From NCBI GenBank assembly GCA_023266235.1, contig JAHFRL010000022.1:1-49478 (forward strand): a stretch of DNA of 49,478 bases. The letters run 5' to 3'. The position numbers and the translations under genes were made by a program. This document shows positions 43,594 through 49,478 of this stretch, piece after piece (within the stretch, counting starts at the first letter, position 1; each line of letters opens with the position of its first letter). This DNA is from Betaproteobacteria bacterium (GTDB taxonomy: Bacteria; Pseudomonadota; Gammaproteobacteria; Burkholderiales; SG8-41). Under the pieces are notes generated by a model. It did no database searches. It was not told the DNA's origin and worked only from the letters and a program-made list of their open reading frames with translations.

Positions 43594-43829
43594 TGAACGA
43601 AAATGAAATGTCCCGCTTTGTGCGCAAGGCGATCGACGGTTACTTCAAGGATCTCGACGGGGAAAAAGCGCGCGGTGTCTACGACATGGTGATCAACTGT
43701 GTCGAGAAGCCGCTGCTTGAATCGGTGCTGCACAAGCTCCAGGGCAACCAGTCGCACGCCGCGCAGGTGCTCGGCATCAACCGCAATACGCTGCGCAAGA
43801 AAATGAAGGCGCACGGCATCAAAGGCTAG
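43590..43829 (+). CDS. fis: Fis family DNA-binding protein
   Basis: A 79-residue nucleoid-associated protein. The C-terminal helix-turn-helix is HAAQVLGINRNTLRKKMKAHG, preceded by the dimerisation helices. The beta-hairpin arm that contacts Hin/Gin recombinases is absent, as usual for the short betaproteobacterial form (enteric Fis is about 98 residues). It is translationally coupled to dusB. A heptamer repeat array begins at the base after its stop codon. Confidence 0.95.
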   Translation: MMNENEMSRFVRKAIDGYFKDLDGEKARGVYDMVINCVEKPLLESVLHKLQGNQSHAAQVLGINRNTLRKKMKAHGIKG

Positions 43830-43905
43830 GATTGAGGAACGAGGAGCGAGGATCGAGTTGAGGCCGTGAAGGTTTTTAGCTTCCCTCAATCCTCGATCCT
43901 GCTTC
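43830..43905. repeat. heptamer inverted element 2 (fis-purH)
   Basis: Left arm: GATTGAG-GAACGAG-GAGCGAG-GATCGAG (43830-43857), four perfectly phased GANYGAG words, then TTGAGG. Right arm: CTCAATC-CTCGATC-CTGCTTC (43885-43905). AGGATCGAG (43849-43857) pairs with CTCGATCCT (43892-43900), and TTGAGG with CCTCAA after a 2-base bulge. The element fills the whole gap between the fis stop codon and the purH start codon. Confidence 0.75.
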
Positions 43906-43907
43906 AC

Positions 43908-45518
43908 ATGACCGTCATCAAGACCGCGCTGATCAGCGTATCCGACAAGAGCGGACTGGTTGAATTCGCGCGCGGCCTCGCCGGCTTCGGCGTCGCAATG
44001 GTGTCCACCGGCGGCACCGCCAAGCTGCTCAAAGACAGCGGCATCGCGGTCACCGAGGTGTCGGACCACACCGGTTTTCCCGAGATGCTCGACGGTCGGG
44101 TCAAGACGTTGCACCCGAAAATTCACGCCGGTATCCTGGCGCGGCGTGACGTTCCGACGCACGTGAGCGCGCTCAATACGGCAGGGATCCGGGCTATCGA
44201 CCTGGTGGTGGTCAATCTTTATCCGTTCAGCCGGACCGTCGCGCGCCCCGGTTGCACGCTCGAGGAAGCGATCGAGAACATCGACATCGGCGGCCCGGCG
44301 CTGGTCCGCAGCGCCGCCAAGAATCACGCGCATGTCGCGGTCGTCACCGATCCCGCCGACTACGCGACGATCCTCAAGGAGATGCAGGCGGCGAACGGCG
44401 CAATCGGGGTGACTACGCGTTTCAAGCTTGCGCAAAAAGCGTTCTCGCACACCGCGGCCTACGACGGCGCGATCGGCAATTACCTGACCGCGTTGGACGC
44501 CGACGGTGCGCGCGCCGCATTTCCGCAGCGGCTCAATCTCAGTTTCGAGCTTGCGCAGCGGCTGCGCTACGGCGAAAACCCGCATCAGAATGCGGCGTTC
44601 TATCGCGATCTCGACCCGGCGCCGGGCAGCCTCGCGCGCTATCATCAGTTGCAGGGCAAGGAGTTGTCGTACAACAACATCGCCGATGCCGATGCGGCGT
44701 GGGAATGCGTGAACACGTTCGAGCAGGCGGCGTGCGTGATCATCAAGCACGCCAATCCGTGCGGCGTCGCCATCGCCGCCAACGCGCTCGACGCTTACCG
44801 GCTGGCGTTTGCGACCGATCCGACCTCGGCGTTCGGCGGCATCATCGCCTTCAACCGCGAGCTGGACGCCGCAACCGCCGGTGTGGTATCCGAGCAGTTC
44901 GTCGAGGTCCTGATCGCGCCCCGGGTGGCGGCGGGGGCGAAAGAAGTGCTCGTGAAAAAAGAAAACGTAAGGGTCCTCGAAGTGCAGCCGCCCTCACCCC
45001 CAACCCCTCTCCCGGGGGGAGAGGGGAGCGGCGTGACGCCTGCGGCGTGGAACCGGATGGAGTACAAACGCATCGGCGGCGGCCTGCTGGTGCAGACGCC
45101 CGATCATTTCAATGTCAGCGCGGCGCAGCTCACGGTGGTGACCAAAGTCAAACCGACGCCGCAGCAGCAGGAAGACCTGTTGTTTGCGTGGCGCGTCGCG
45201 AAATACGTCAAATCCAACGCCATCGTATTTTGTGGCAGGGGCCAGACGCTCGGCGTCGGCGCCGGGCAGATGAGCCGCGTCGATTCGGCGCGCATCGCCG
45301 CGATCAAGGCCAAGCAAGCCGGCCTCTCGCTCGCCGGCTCAGTGGTGGCGTCGGACGCGTTCTTTCCGTTCCGCGACGGGCTCGATGCCGTGGCCGAGGC
45401 CGGCGCAACCGCCGTGATCCAGCCCGGCGGCAGCCTGCGCGATGCAGAGGTGATCGCGGCGGCCGACGAGCGCGGCATCGCGATGGTGTTCACCGGCTAC
45501 CGGCATTTCCGGCACTGA
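43908..45518 (+). CDS. purH: PurH, bifunctional AICAR transformylase/IMP cyclohydrolase with an insertion
   Basis: A 536-residue enzyme for the last two steps of IMP synthesis. The N-terminal IMP cyclohydrolase domain has [21 protein letters not shown] and [12 protein letters not shown]. The AICAR transformylase domain has [13 protein letters not shown], the catalytic Lys-His in [20 protein letters not shown] and [10 protein letters not shown]. Between NVRVLEV and [13 protein letters not shown] the usual short linker is replaced by a Pro/Gly-rich stretch ([16 protein letters not shown] ...), about 15 residues longer, encoded by heptamer element 3. The ATG at 43908 gives the family N-terminus but has no adjacent Shine-Dalgarno. 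A GTG at 43866 would add 14 residues encoded by the repeat arm. Confidence 0.95.
   Translation: MTVIKTALISVSDKSGLVEFARGLAGFGVAMVSTGGTAKLLKDSGIAVTEVSDHTGFPEMLDGRVKTLHPKIHAGILARRDVPTHVSALNTAGIRAIDLVVVNLYPFSRTVARPGCTLEEAIENIDIGGPALVRSAAKNHAHVAVVTDPADYATILKEMQAANGAIGVTTRFKLAQKAFSHTAAYDGAIGNYLTALDADGARAAFPQRLNLSFELAQRLRYGENPHQNAAFYRDLDPAPGSLARYHQLQGKELSYNNIADADAAWECVNTFEQAACVIIKHANPCGVAIAANALDAYRLAFATDPTSAFGGIIAFNRELDAATAGVVSEQFVEVLIAPRVAAGAKEVLVKKENVRVLEVQPPSPPTPLPGGEGSGVTPAAWNRMEYKRIGGGLLVQTPDHFNVSAAQLTVVTKVKPTPQQQEDLLFAWRVAKYVKSNAIVFCGRGQTLGVGAGQMSRVDSARIAAIKAKQAGLSLAGSVVASDAFFPFRDGLDAVAEAGATAVIQPGGSLRDAEVIAAADERGIAMVFTGYRHFRH
44991..45032. repeat. heptamer inverted element 3, inside purH
   Basis: Words on the plus strand: CCCTCAC-CCCCAAC-CCCTCTC-CCGGGGG-GAGAGGG-GAGCGGC. 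The core CCCCTCTCCC (45004-45013) and GGGAGAGGGG (45017-45026) is a perfect 10-bp stem with a GGG loop. It is translated in frame within purH as part of a Pro/Gly-rich surface loop. From memory, similar CCCCTCTCCC palindromes and 'PLP-GEG' peptides occur in many bacterial genomes; this was not checked. Confidence 0.75.
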
Positions 45519-45523
45519 TCCTT

Positions 45524-45630
45524 GTGAAGGGTGAAGAGTGAAGGGTGAAGGGAACAAGCCCAAAACTATCTGTTCGCGGGATGTCAACTGCGGATTTTTC
45601 CCCTTCACCCTTCACCCTTCACGCATTCAC
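45524..45630. repeat. heptamer inverted element 4 (purH-purD)
   Basis: Left arm: GTGAAGG-GTGAAGA-GTGAAGG-GTGAAGG (45524-45551). Right arm: CCTTCAC repeated three times exactly (45602-45622), then GCATTCA. Twenty-one or more bases can pair with one mismatch. The 50-base spacer is unrelated. The left arm starts 5 bases after the purH stop and the right arm ends 10 bases before the purD ATG, so the element is the entire intergenic region. Confidence 0.8.
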
Positions 45631-45632
45631 GT

Positions 45633-46934
45633 ATGAAATTACTGGTCATCGGTGGCGGCGGACGCGAACACGCGCTGGCGTGGAAGCTCGCGCAGTCGCC
45701 GCGCGTGTCCAGAGTATTCGTCGCGCCCGGCAATGCGGGCACCGCGCTCGAGGACGGGCTCGCTAACGTCGATATCACCGACCACGCCGGGCTCGTCGGG
45801 TTTGCCAGGCAGGAGCAGATCGCATTGACGGTGGTTGGCCCGGAAGCGCCGCTGGCGGCCGGGGTGGTCGACGCGTTCCAGGCCGCGGGACTCAGAATTT
45901 TCGGGCCGGTGCGGCGCGCAGCGCAACTCGAAAGTTCGAAGGATTTTGCCAAAGCTTTCATGGCGCGCCACCGCATCCCGACGGCCGAATACCAGACTTT
46001 TACCGACGCGCGGGCCGCCCATCAATACGTTGATAAGCGCGGCGCGCCGATCGTGATCAAGGCCGACGGGCTGGCCGCCGGCAAGGGCGTGGTCGTCGCC
46101 ACCGACCTGCAGCAGGCGCACGCCGCGATCGACATGCTGCTCGTCGACAACAAAATGGGTACCGCAGGCAGCCGCGTCGTGATCGAGGGTTGCCTCGACG
46201 GCGAGGAGGCGAGTTTCATCGTCATGGTCGACGGCAAGCACGCGCTGCCGCTGGCAACCAGCCAGGACCACAAGCGGCTCAGGGACGGCGACCAGGGGCC
46301 GAATACGGGCGGCATGGGCGCTTATTCGCCGGCGCCGGTGGTGACGCCGGGCATCCACGCCAAAGTGATGCGCGAAGTGATCCAGCCGGCGGTCGCCGGC
46401 ATGGCGCAGGAAGGCACGCCGTTCGCGGGTTTCCTCTACGCCGGGCTGATGATCGGCAAAGACGGTCAGGTCAAGGTGCTCGAGTTCAATTGCCGCCTGG
46501 GCGATCCCGAAACGCAACCGCTCGTCCTGCGCTTGAAAAGCGACCTGGTCGCGCTCATCGAGCACGCGCTCGCCGGCACGCTCGACCAGGTCGAAGCCGA
46601 ATGGGACACGCGCGTCGCGCTCGGCGTGGTGCTCGCCGCGCACGGCTATCCCGACGCGCCGCGCAAGGGCGACGCGATCACCGGCTTGCCGCGGCCGCGG
46701 GCGACAGCGGACGACGACTACCACGTGTTCCATTCCGGTACGGCGTTGAACGGCAACCAGGTCGTCGTGAGCGGCGGCCGGGTGCTGTGCGTGACCGCGC
46801 TCGGCCACAACGTCAAAATGGCGCAGCGCCGCGCCTATGAGATTGCCGGACAAATCCGTTTCGAGGGCATGCAGATGCGGCGCGATATTGGACACCGCGC
46901 GATTGACGCGCAGGGTAAACGCCGCACCGGTTAG
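45633..46934 (+). CDS. purD: PurD, phosphoribosylamine-glycine ligase
   Basis: A 433-residue ATP-grasp enzyme that makes glycinamide ribonucleotide. Visible: MKLLVIGGGGREHALAWKL, the ATP-grasp lid IVIKADGLAAGKGVVVA, QDHKRLRDGDQGPNTGGMGA, and the metal ligands in VLEFNCRLGDPETQ. The C-terminal HSGTALNGNQVVVSGGRVL is typical. The start is fixed by the family N-terminus but lies behind a pyrimidine-rich repeat arm without a Shine-Dalgarno. In many betaproteobacteria hemF follows directly; here tctC intervenes. Confidence 0.97.
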   Translation: MKLLVIGGGGREHALAWKLAQSPRVSRVFVAPGNAGTALEDGLANVDITDHAGLVGFARQEQIALTVVGPEAPLAAGVVDAFQAAGLRIFGPVRRAAQLESSKDFAKAFMARHRIPTAEYQTFTDARAAHQYVDKRGAPIVIKADGLAAGKGVVVATDLQQAHAAIDMLLVDNKMGTAGSRVVIEGCLDGEEASFIVMVDGKHALPLATSQDHKRLRDGDQGPNTGGMGAYSPAPVVTPGIHAKVMREVIQPAVAGMAQEGTPFAGFLYAGLMIGKDGQVKVLEFNCRLGDPETQPLVLRLKSDLVALIEHALAGTLDQVEAEWDTRVALGVVLAAHGYPDAPRKGDAITGLPRPRATADDDYHVFHSGTALNGNQVVVSGGRVLCVTALGHNVKMAQRRAYEIAGQIRFEGMQMRRDIGHRAIDAQGKRRTG

Positions 46935-46941
46935 CGGTGCG
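46923..46941. other. hairpin with the purD stop codon in its loop
   Basis: CGCACCG (46923-46929) pairs with CGGTGCG (46935-46941) around GTTAG, whose TAG is the purD stop codon. No T-run follows. It resembles the arrangement at the gltD stop codon but is shorter. Confidence 0.4.
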
Positions 46942-47112
46942 CAGGGCGAGCGCCGCTGACGCCAGGCATCCCGCGCCGGATGCGGCAGCGGTGCATGCTA
47001 GAATCATTTGGCCATCGCGCTTGCGGTCACGGTAGCGTGCTCCGCGCGGGCGCGCACCTTAAAAAAAGCGCGCGTCTCTTCGGCTCGCGCCCGAATTGCA
47101 GGAGGAGAGGTC

Positions 47113-48105
47113 ATGCACACACCGCAACATTCGAAGGTTGAATTTGGCGCGCGCATCGCCGCCGGCATCGCGGTTGCGGTATGCGCGCTGGCGGGCGCTT
47201 ATGCACAGGAGGAATTCCCGGCCGGACGGCCGATCGAAATGACCGTGTTGTTCCCGGCCGGCACCTCGGCCGACGTGACCGCGCGTGTGCTCGCCGAGGG
47301 CATGTCGCGGCAGCTCAACACCAACATCGTGGTGGTGAACCGCCCCGGCGCGGGCGGCGCGATCGGCTACAAATACCTGGCCGCGCAGACGCCGGACGGC
47401 CATCACATCGTGTGGAACTCGAACTCGATCTCGACCAGTTATCATTCCGGCATGCTCGCGTTCGACTACAAGGCGTTCGATCTGGTGGCGCAGGTGCAGG
47501 TGGAAACGCCGCTGCTGGTGGTCAAGGCCGACGCGCCGTGGAAGGACTTGCGCGAGTTCATCGCCGCCGCCAGGGCGACCCCGGGCAAGCTCACCGTCGG
47601 CAATTCGGGCGCCGGCAGCCACACGCATATGACTTCGATCGCGCTGTTCAGGGCGGCCGGCGCGGAGGTGGTGGACGTGCCGTTTGGCGCCGCCCAAGTG
47701 ATCCCGAGCCTGCTTGGCGGGCACGTGCAGGCGGTCGTGCAGCTGCCGGGCGCGCTGATAGCCCACGTCAAGGCGGGCAGCCTGCGGGTGCTGGCTGCGT
47801 TGAGCGCGAAACGCGATCTTTCTTTCCCGGAGGTCCCGACCGCCCGCGAGCAGGGCATCAACATCGGGGCCGAGCTGTGGCGCGGCATCGCGGTGCCCAA
47901 AGGCACGCCGAAGAAAATCATCGCCCGGCTCGAGGACGCCGTCCGCAAGACCGTCGCGAGCCCCGAATTCGTGAAATCGTGCGAGCGCCTAGCGGTGACG
48001 CCGGCGTATCTGCCGGTGGCCGAGTTCGGAAAAGTGGTCGCCAGGGAAGACGCCGAGATCGCGCAGATGATGCAGTTGCTCGGCCTCAAGAAGAGCGCGA
48101 ATTGA
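47113..48105 (+). CDS. TctC/Bug family periplasmic solute-binding protein
   Basis: A 330-residue exported binding protein of the tripartite tricarboxylate transporter (Bug) family. A signal peptide covers about 1-31 (ending AGAYAQ). Family motifs are the phosphate/carboxylate-binding loop TVLFPAGTSADVTARVLAEG, VVNRPGAGGAIGYKYLAAQ, the TVGNSGAGSHTHM loop and LAALSAKRD-LSFPEVPT. A strong GGAGGAGAGG lies just before the ATG at 47113, which decides the start; an upstream frame extension to 47008 has no signal-like sequence. No membrane partners (tctA/tctB) are nearby. Such orphan Bug proteins are greatly expanded in Burkholderiales; the ligand cannot be predicted. It interrupts the usual purD-hemF neighbourhood. 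Confidence 0.92.
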   Translation: MHTPQHSKVEFGARIAAGIAVAVCALAGAYAQEEFPAGRPIEMTVLFPAGTSADVTARVLAEGMSRQLNTNIVVVNRPGAGGAIGYKYLAAQTPDGHHIVWNSNSISTSYHSGMLAFDYKAFDLVAQVQVETPLLVVKADAPWKDLREFIAAARATPGKLTVGNSGAGSHTHMTSIALFRAAGAEVVDVPFGAAQVIPSLLGGHVQAVVQLPGALIAHVKAGSLRVLAALSAKRDLSFPEVPTAREQGINIGAELWRGIAVPKGTPKKIIARLEDAVRKTVASPEFVKSCERLAVTPAYLPVAEFGKVVAREDAEIAQMMQLLGLKKSAN

Positions 48106-48120
48106 TCCAAACAACAGCCA

Positions 48121-48200
48121 GCGCAAAGACGCAAAGAAAAAAGAAAAGTCGCAAAGAACCCTGTCGATCTTCTCCTGGTTTCTATTGCGTCTTTGCGTTG
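48121..48200. repeat. inverted repeat element 5 (tctC-hemF), 8-base word
   Basis: Left arm contains CGCAAAGA three times (48122-48129, 48130-48137, 48150-48157), mixed with purine-only bases. Right arm GCGTCTTTGCG (48187-48197) pairs perfectly over 11 bases with CGCAAAGACGC (48122-48132). The design matches the heptamer elements, but the repeat period is 8 rather than 7. It lies 15 bases after the tctC stop codon in a 208-base gap. The rest of that gap holds a small CAGACG/CGTCTG hairpin near 48249-48264 and no gene. Confidence 0.6.
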
Positions 48201-48313
48201 AAATTGATCTTCAAATTTGTCAGCAGTGAATTGATGGCAGGACCGGACAGACGGGGGCGTCTGCGCGATCCTCATTTTGCAACGGGCGCCAAGCCCTGAA
48301 ATTCACAGCCAGC

Positions 48314-49225
48314 ATGGACCTCATCGCAGTCAAAGATTATTGCACCGGCCTGCAGAGTCGTGTCGTGGCGCGGCTTGCCGCGATCGACGGCAAGGCTTTT
48401 CGCAGCGACCGCTGGCAGCGTCCCGAGGGCGGCGGTGGCGTGAGCTGCGTGATCGAGGAAGGCGGTGTATTCGAGCGTGGCGGCGTCAATTTCTCGCACG
48501 TGACGGGTAAGGTCCTGCCGCCGTCGGCGACCGCGTCGCGCCCCGAGCTTGCCGGCCGCGGCTGGGACGCGCTGGGCGTGTCGCTGGTGCTGCATCCGCG
48601 TAACCCCTATGCGCCGACGGTGCACATGAACGTGCGCTGCTTCGTCGCGCACCTGCCTTCTGGCGCAGCGCAACCGGCGTGGTGGTTCGGCGGCGGGATG
48701 GACCTGACGCCGTATTACGGGTTCGAGGAAGACGCGGTGCATTTTCATCGCGTATGCCGCGATGCGCTGATTCCTTTCGGCGCCGACCGCTATGCGCGTT
48801 ACAAACGATGGTGCGACAAATATTTTTACCTGAAGCACCGTCAGGAGCCGCGCGGTATCGGCGGCATTTTCTTCGACGATCTGAACACGCCGGATTTCAA
48901 AACCTGCTTCGCGCTGCAGCAAAGCGTCGGCGACCATTTCCTCGATGCTTACCTACCAATCCTCGAAAGACGGAACAACGCGCCCTACGGCGATCGCGAG
49001 CGCGACTGGCAGGCTTACCGCCGCGGGCGCTACGTCGAGTTCAACCTCGTTTACGACCGCGGTACGCTGTTCGGCCTGCAGTCAGGCGGGCGCGTCGAGG
49101 CTATCCTGATGTCGCTGCCGCCGATTGTGCGCTGGCGCTACGACTGGCAGCCCGCGCCGGGCAGCGCGGAAGCGAAGCTGTACAGTGATTTTCTGATCGG
49201 GAAGAACTGGCTGGGCGGAGTTTAG
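48314..49225 (+). CDS. hemF: HemF, oxygen-dependent coproporphyrinogen III oxidase
   Basis: A 303-residue aerobic enzyme that oxidatively decarboxylates coproporphyrinogen III to protoporphyrinogen IX. Typical motifs: [84 protein letters not shown] and EAILMSLPP. Length is normal. The presence of HemF implies an aerobic or microaerobic lifestyle, consistent with cytochrome c4 and UbiH in the same window. No clear Shine-Dalgarno precedes the ATG. Confidence 0.97.
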   Translation: MDLIAVKDYCTGLQSRVVARLAAIDGKAFRSDRWQRPEGGGGVSCVIEEGGVFERGGVNFSHVTGKVLPPSATASRPELAGRGWDALGVSLVLHPRNPYAPTVHMNVRCFVAHLPSGAAQPAWWFGGGMDLTPYYGFEEDAVHFHRVCRDALIPFGADRYARYKRWCDKYFYLKHRQEPRGIGGIFFDDLNTPDFKTCFALQQSVGDHFLDAYLPILERRNNAPYGDRERDWQAYRRGRYVEFNLVYDRGTLFGLQSGGRVEAILMSLPPIVRWRYDWQPAPGSAEAKLYSDFLIGKNWLGGV

Positions 49226-49245
49226 AAGCCACTCTCAAGAAAAAT

Positions 49246-49330
49246 GGGGAATAGGAAACAGGAAATGGTGAAAACGGGCAGTTCTTGTTCCAAGGTTTTG
49301 CTATTCACTATTTACCATTCCCTATTCACT
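49246..49330. repeat. heptamer inverted element 6 (after hemF)
   Basis: Left arm: GGAATAG-GAAACAG-GAAATGG-TGAAAAC (49248-49275). Right arm: CTATTCA-CTATTTA-CCATTCC-CTATTCA (49301-49328). The arms are imperfectly complementary (about three quarters of 30 positions) around a 25-base unrelated spacer. The words closely resemble the heptanucleotide tandem repeats known from heterocystous cyanobacteria. It starts about 20 bases after the hemF stop codon. Confidence 0.7.
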
Positions 49331-49418
49331 GCTTTTTGAAGCCGCACATTGACGAAACGAACACCGGGGGCGACCATGTTAATCAGCACTTTTGCTTATG
49401 ATTGATGTAGGCACCAGG

Positions 49419-49478
49419 ATGAACGCTCTCAACATGCCGTTCAAATGGCTTTGGATATGGATCGGCGGGGCGATTAGC
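49419..49478 (+). CDS. start of a possible membrane protein gene, cut by the window edge
   Basis: The ATG at 49419 opens a frame that stays open to the window end (20 codons: MNALNMPFKWLWIWIGGAIS). The hydrophobic, Trp-rich N-terminus looks like a first transmembrane segment. Only a weak AGG precedes it. No family can be named from so short a piece, and it may not be a real gene. Confidence 0.3.
   Translation, partial: MNALNMPFKWLWIWIGGAIS

Noticed and set aside
44991..45032. The purH insertion as a simple frameshift or sequencing artefact
   Set aside because: The frame is kept on both sides, both enzyme domains are intact, and the inserted DNA has the same word structure as five neighbouring loci.
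47008..47112. An earlier start for the TctC-like gene
   Set aside because: The added 35 residues are basic and not signal-like, whereas the ATG at 47113 has a strong Shine-Dalgarno and starts a proper signal peptide.
43830..49330. The heptamer arrays as CRISPR arrays
   Set aside because: Repeats are 7-8 bases long, directly adjoining, inverted between arms and without regular 30-base spacers; no cas genes are present.

Overview
The window is a GC-rich bacterial chromosome segment from a betaproteobacterium (Burkholderiales/Nitrosomonadales-like). This rests on gene content and order, not on a database search. The diagnostic blocks are pilMNOPQ-aroK-aroB-dgt-gltB-gltD-hemE-priA with mrcA divergent from pilM, argS-SPOR-dsbA, lptD-surA-pdxA-rsmA, dusB-fis-purH, purD next to hemF, and an orphan TctC-type binding protein. 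No rRNA, tRNA, CRISPR array, transposase, integrase or phage gene was recognised. The window is almost entirely housekeeping.

Layout. (1) 1-4627: the 3' end of glmS, a decayed short-chain dehydrogenase stub, then on the minus strand argS, a SPOR-domain membrane protein and two tandem DsbA-like periplasmic oxidoreductases. (2) 4727-8321: priA and hemE on the minus strand, separated by a 340-bp AT-rich gap with a perfect DnaA box. (3) 8469-14633: glutamate synthase gltB-gltD, with hairpins in the leader, between the genes and over the gltD stop codon. (4) 14821-23068: a minus-strand run pilM-N-O-P-Q, terminator, aroK-aroB-dgt. (5) 23301-26248: divergent mrcA and a hypothetical gene. (6) 26252-32204: hemB, engB, cytochrome c4, hemL-thiE-thiD, then divergent rubredoxin and gloA. 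(7) 32224-37802: the outer-membrane biogenesis run lptD-surA-pdxA-rsmA on the minus strand. (8) 37848-49225 on the plus strand: amgK-murU (cell-wall sugar recycling), a small coiled-coil hypothetical, pepP-ubiH, dusB-fis, purH, purD, an orphan tctC and hemF. A new gene starts at the right edge.

How the genes work together. Haem synthesis is represented four times (hemE, hemB, hemL, hemF), close to cytochrome c4. Envelope biogenesis is the other theme: glmS, amgK/murU, mrcA, lptD, surA, DsbA proteins and the type IV pilus alignment and secretin genes. LptD here keeps two cysteines outside its signal peptide and so is a plausible DsbA client.

The most unusual signal is not a gene. From about 34 kb onward there are six short inverted elements. 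Five of them are built from phased imperfect 7-bp words (GTTGAGT, GANYGAG, CCCTCAC-like, GTGAAGG, GGAATAG-like). A sixth is built from an 8-bp word (CGCAAAGA). One arm carries 3-4 words, a unique spacer follows, and the other arm carries the complementary words. Each element uses a different word but the same design, so they do not look like copies of one master sequence. Four fill intergenic gaps around the pur/hem genes and one sits between surA and pdxA. One lies in frame inside purH. Two of them leave the downstream gene (purH, purD) without an adjacent Shine-Dalgarno sequence, and one overlaps the pdxA 5' end, where no ATG/GTG/TTG remains upstream of the conserved N-terminal motif.
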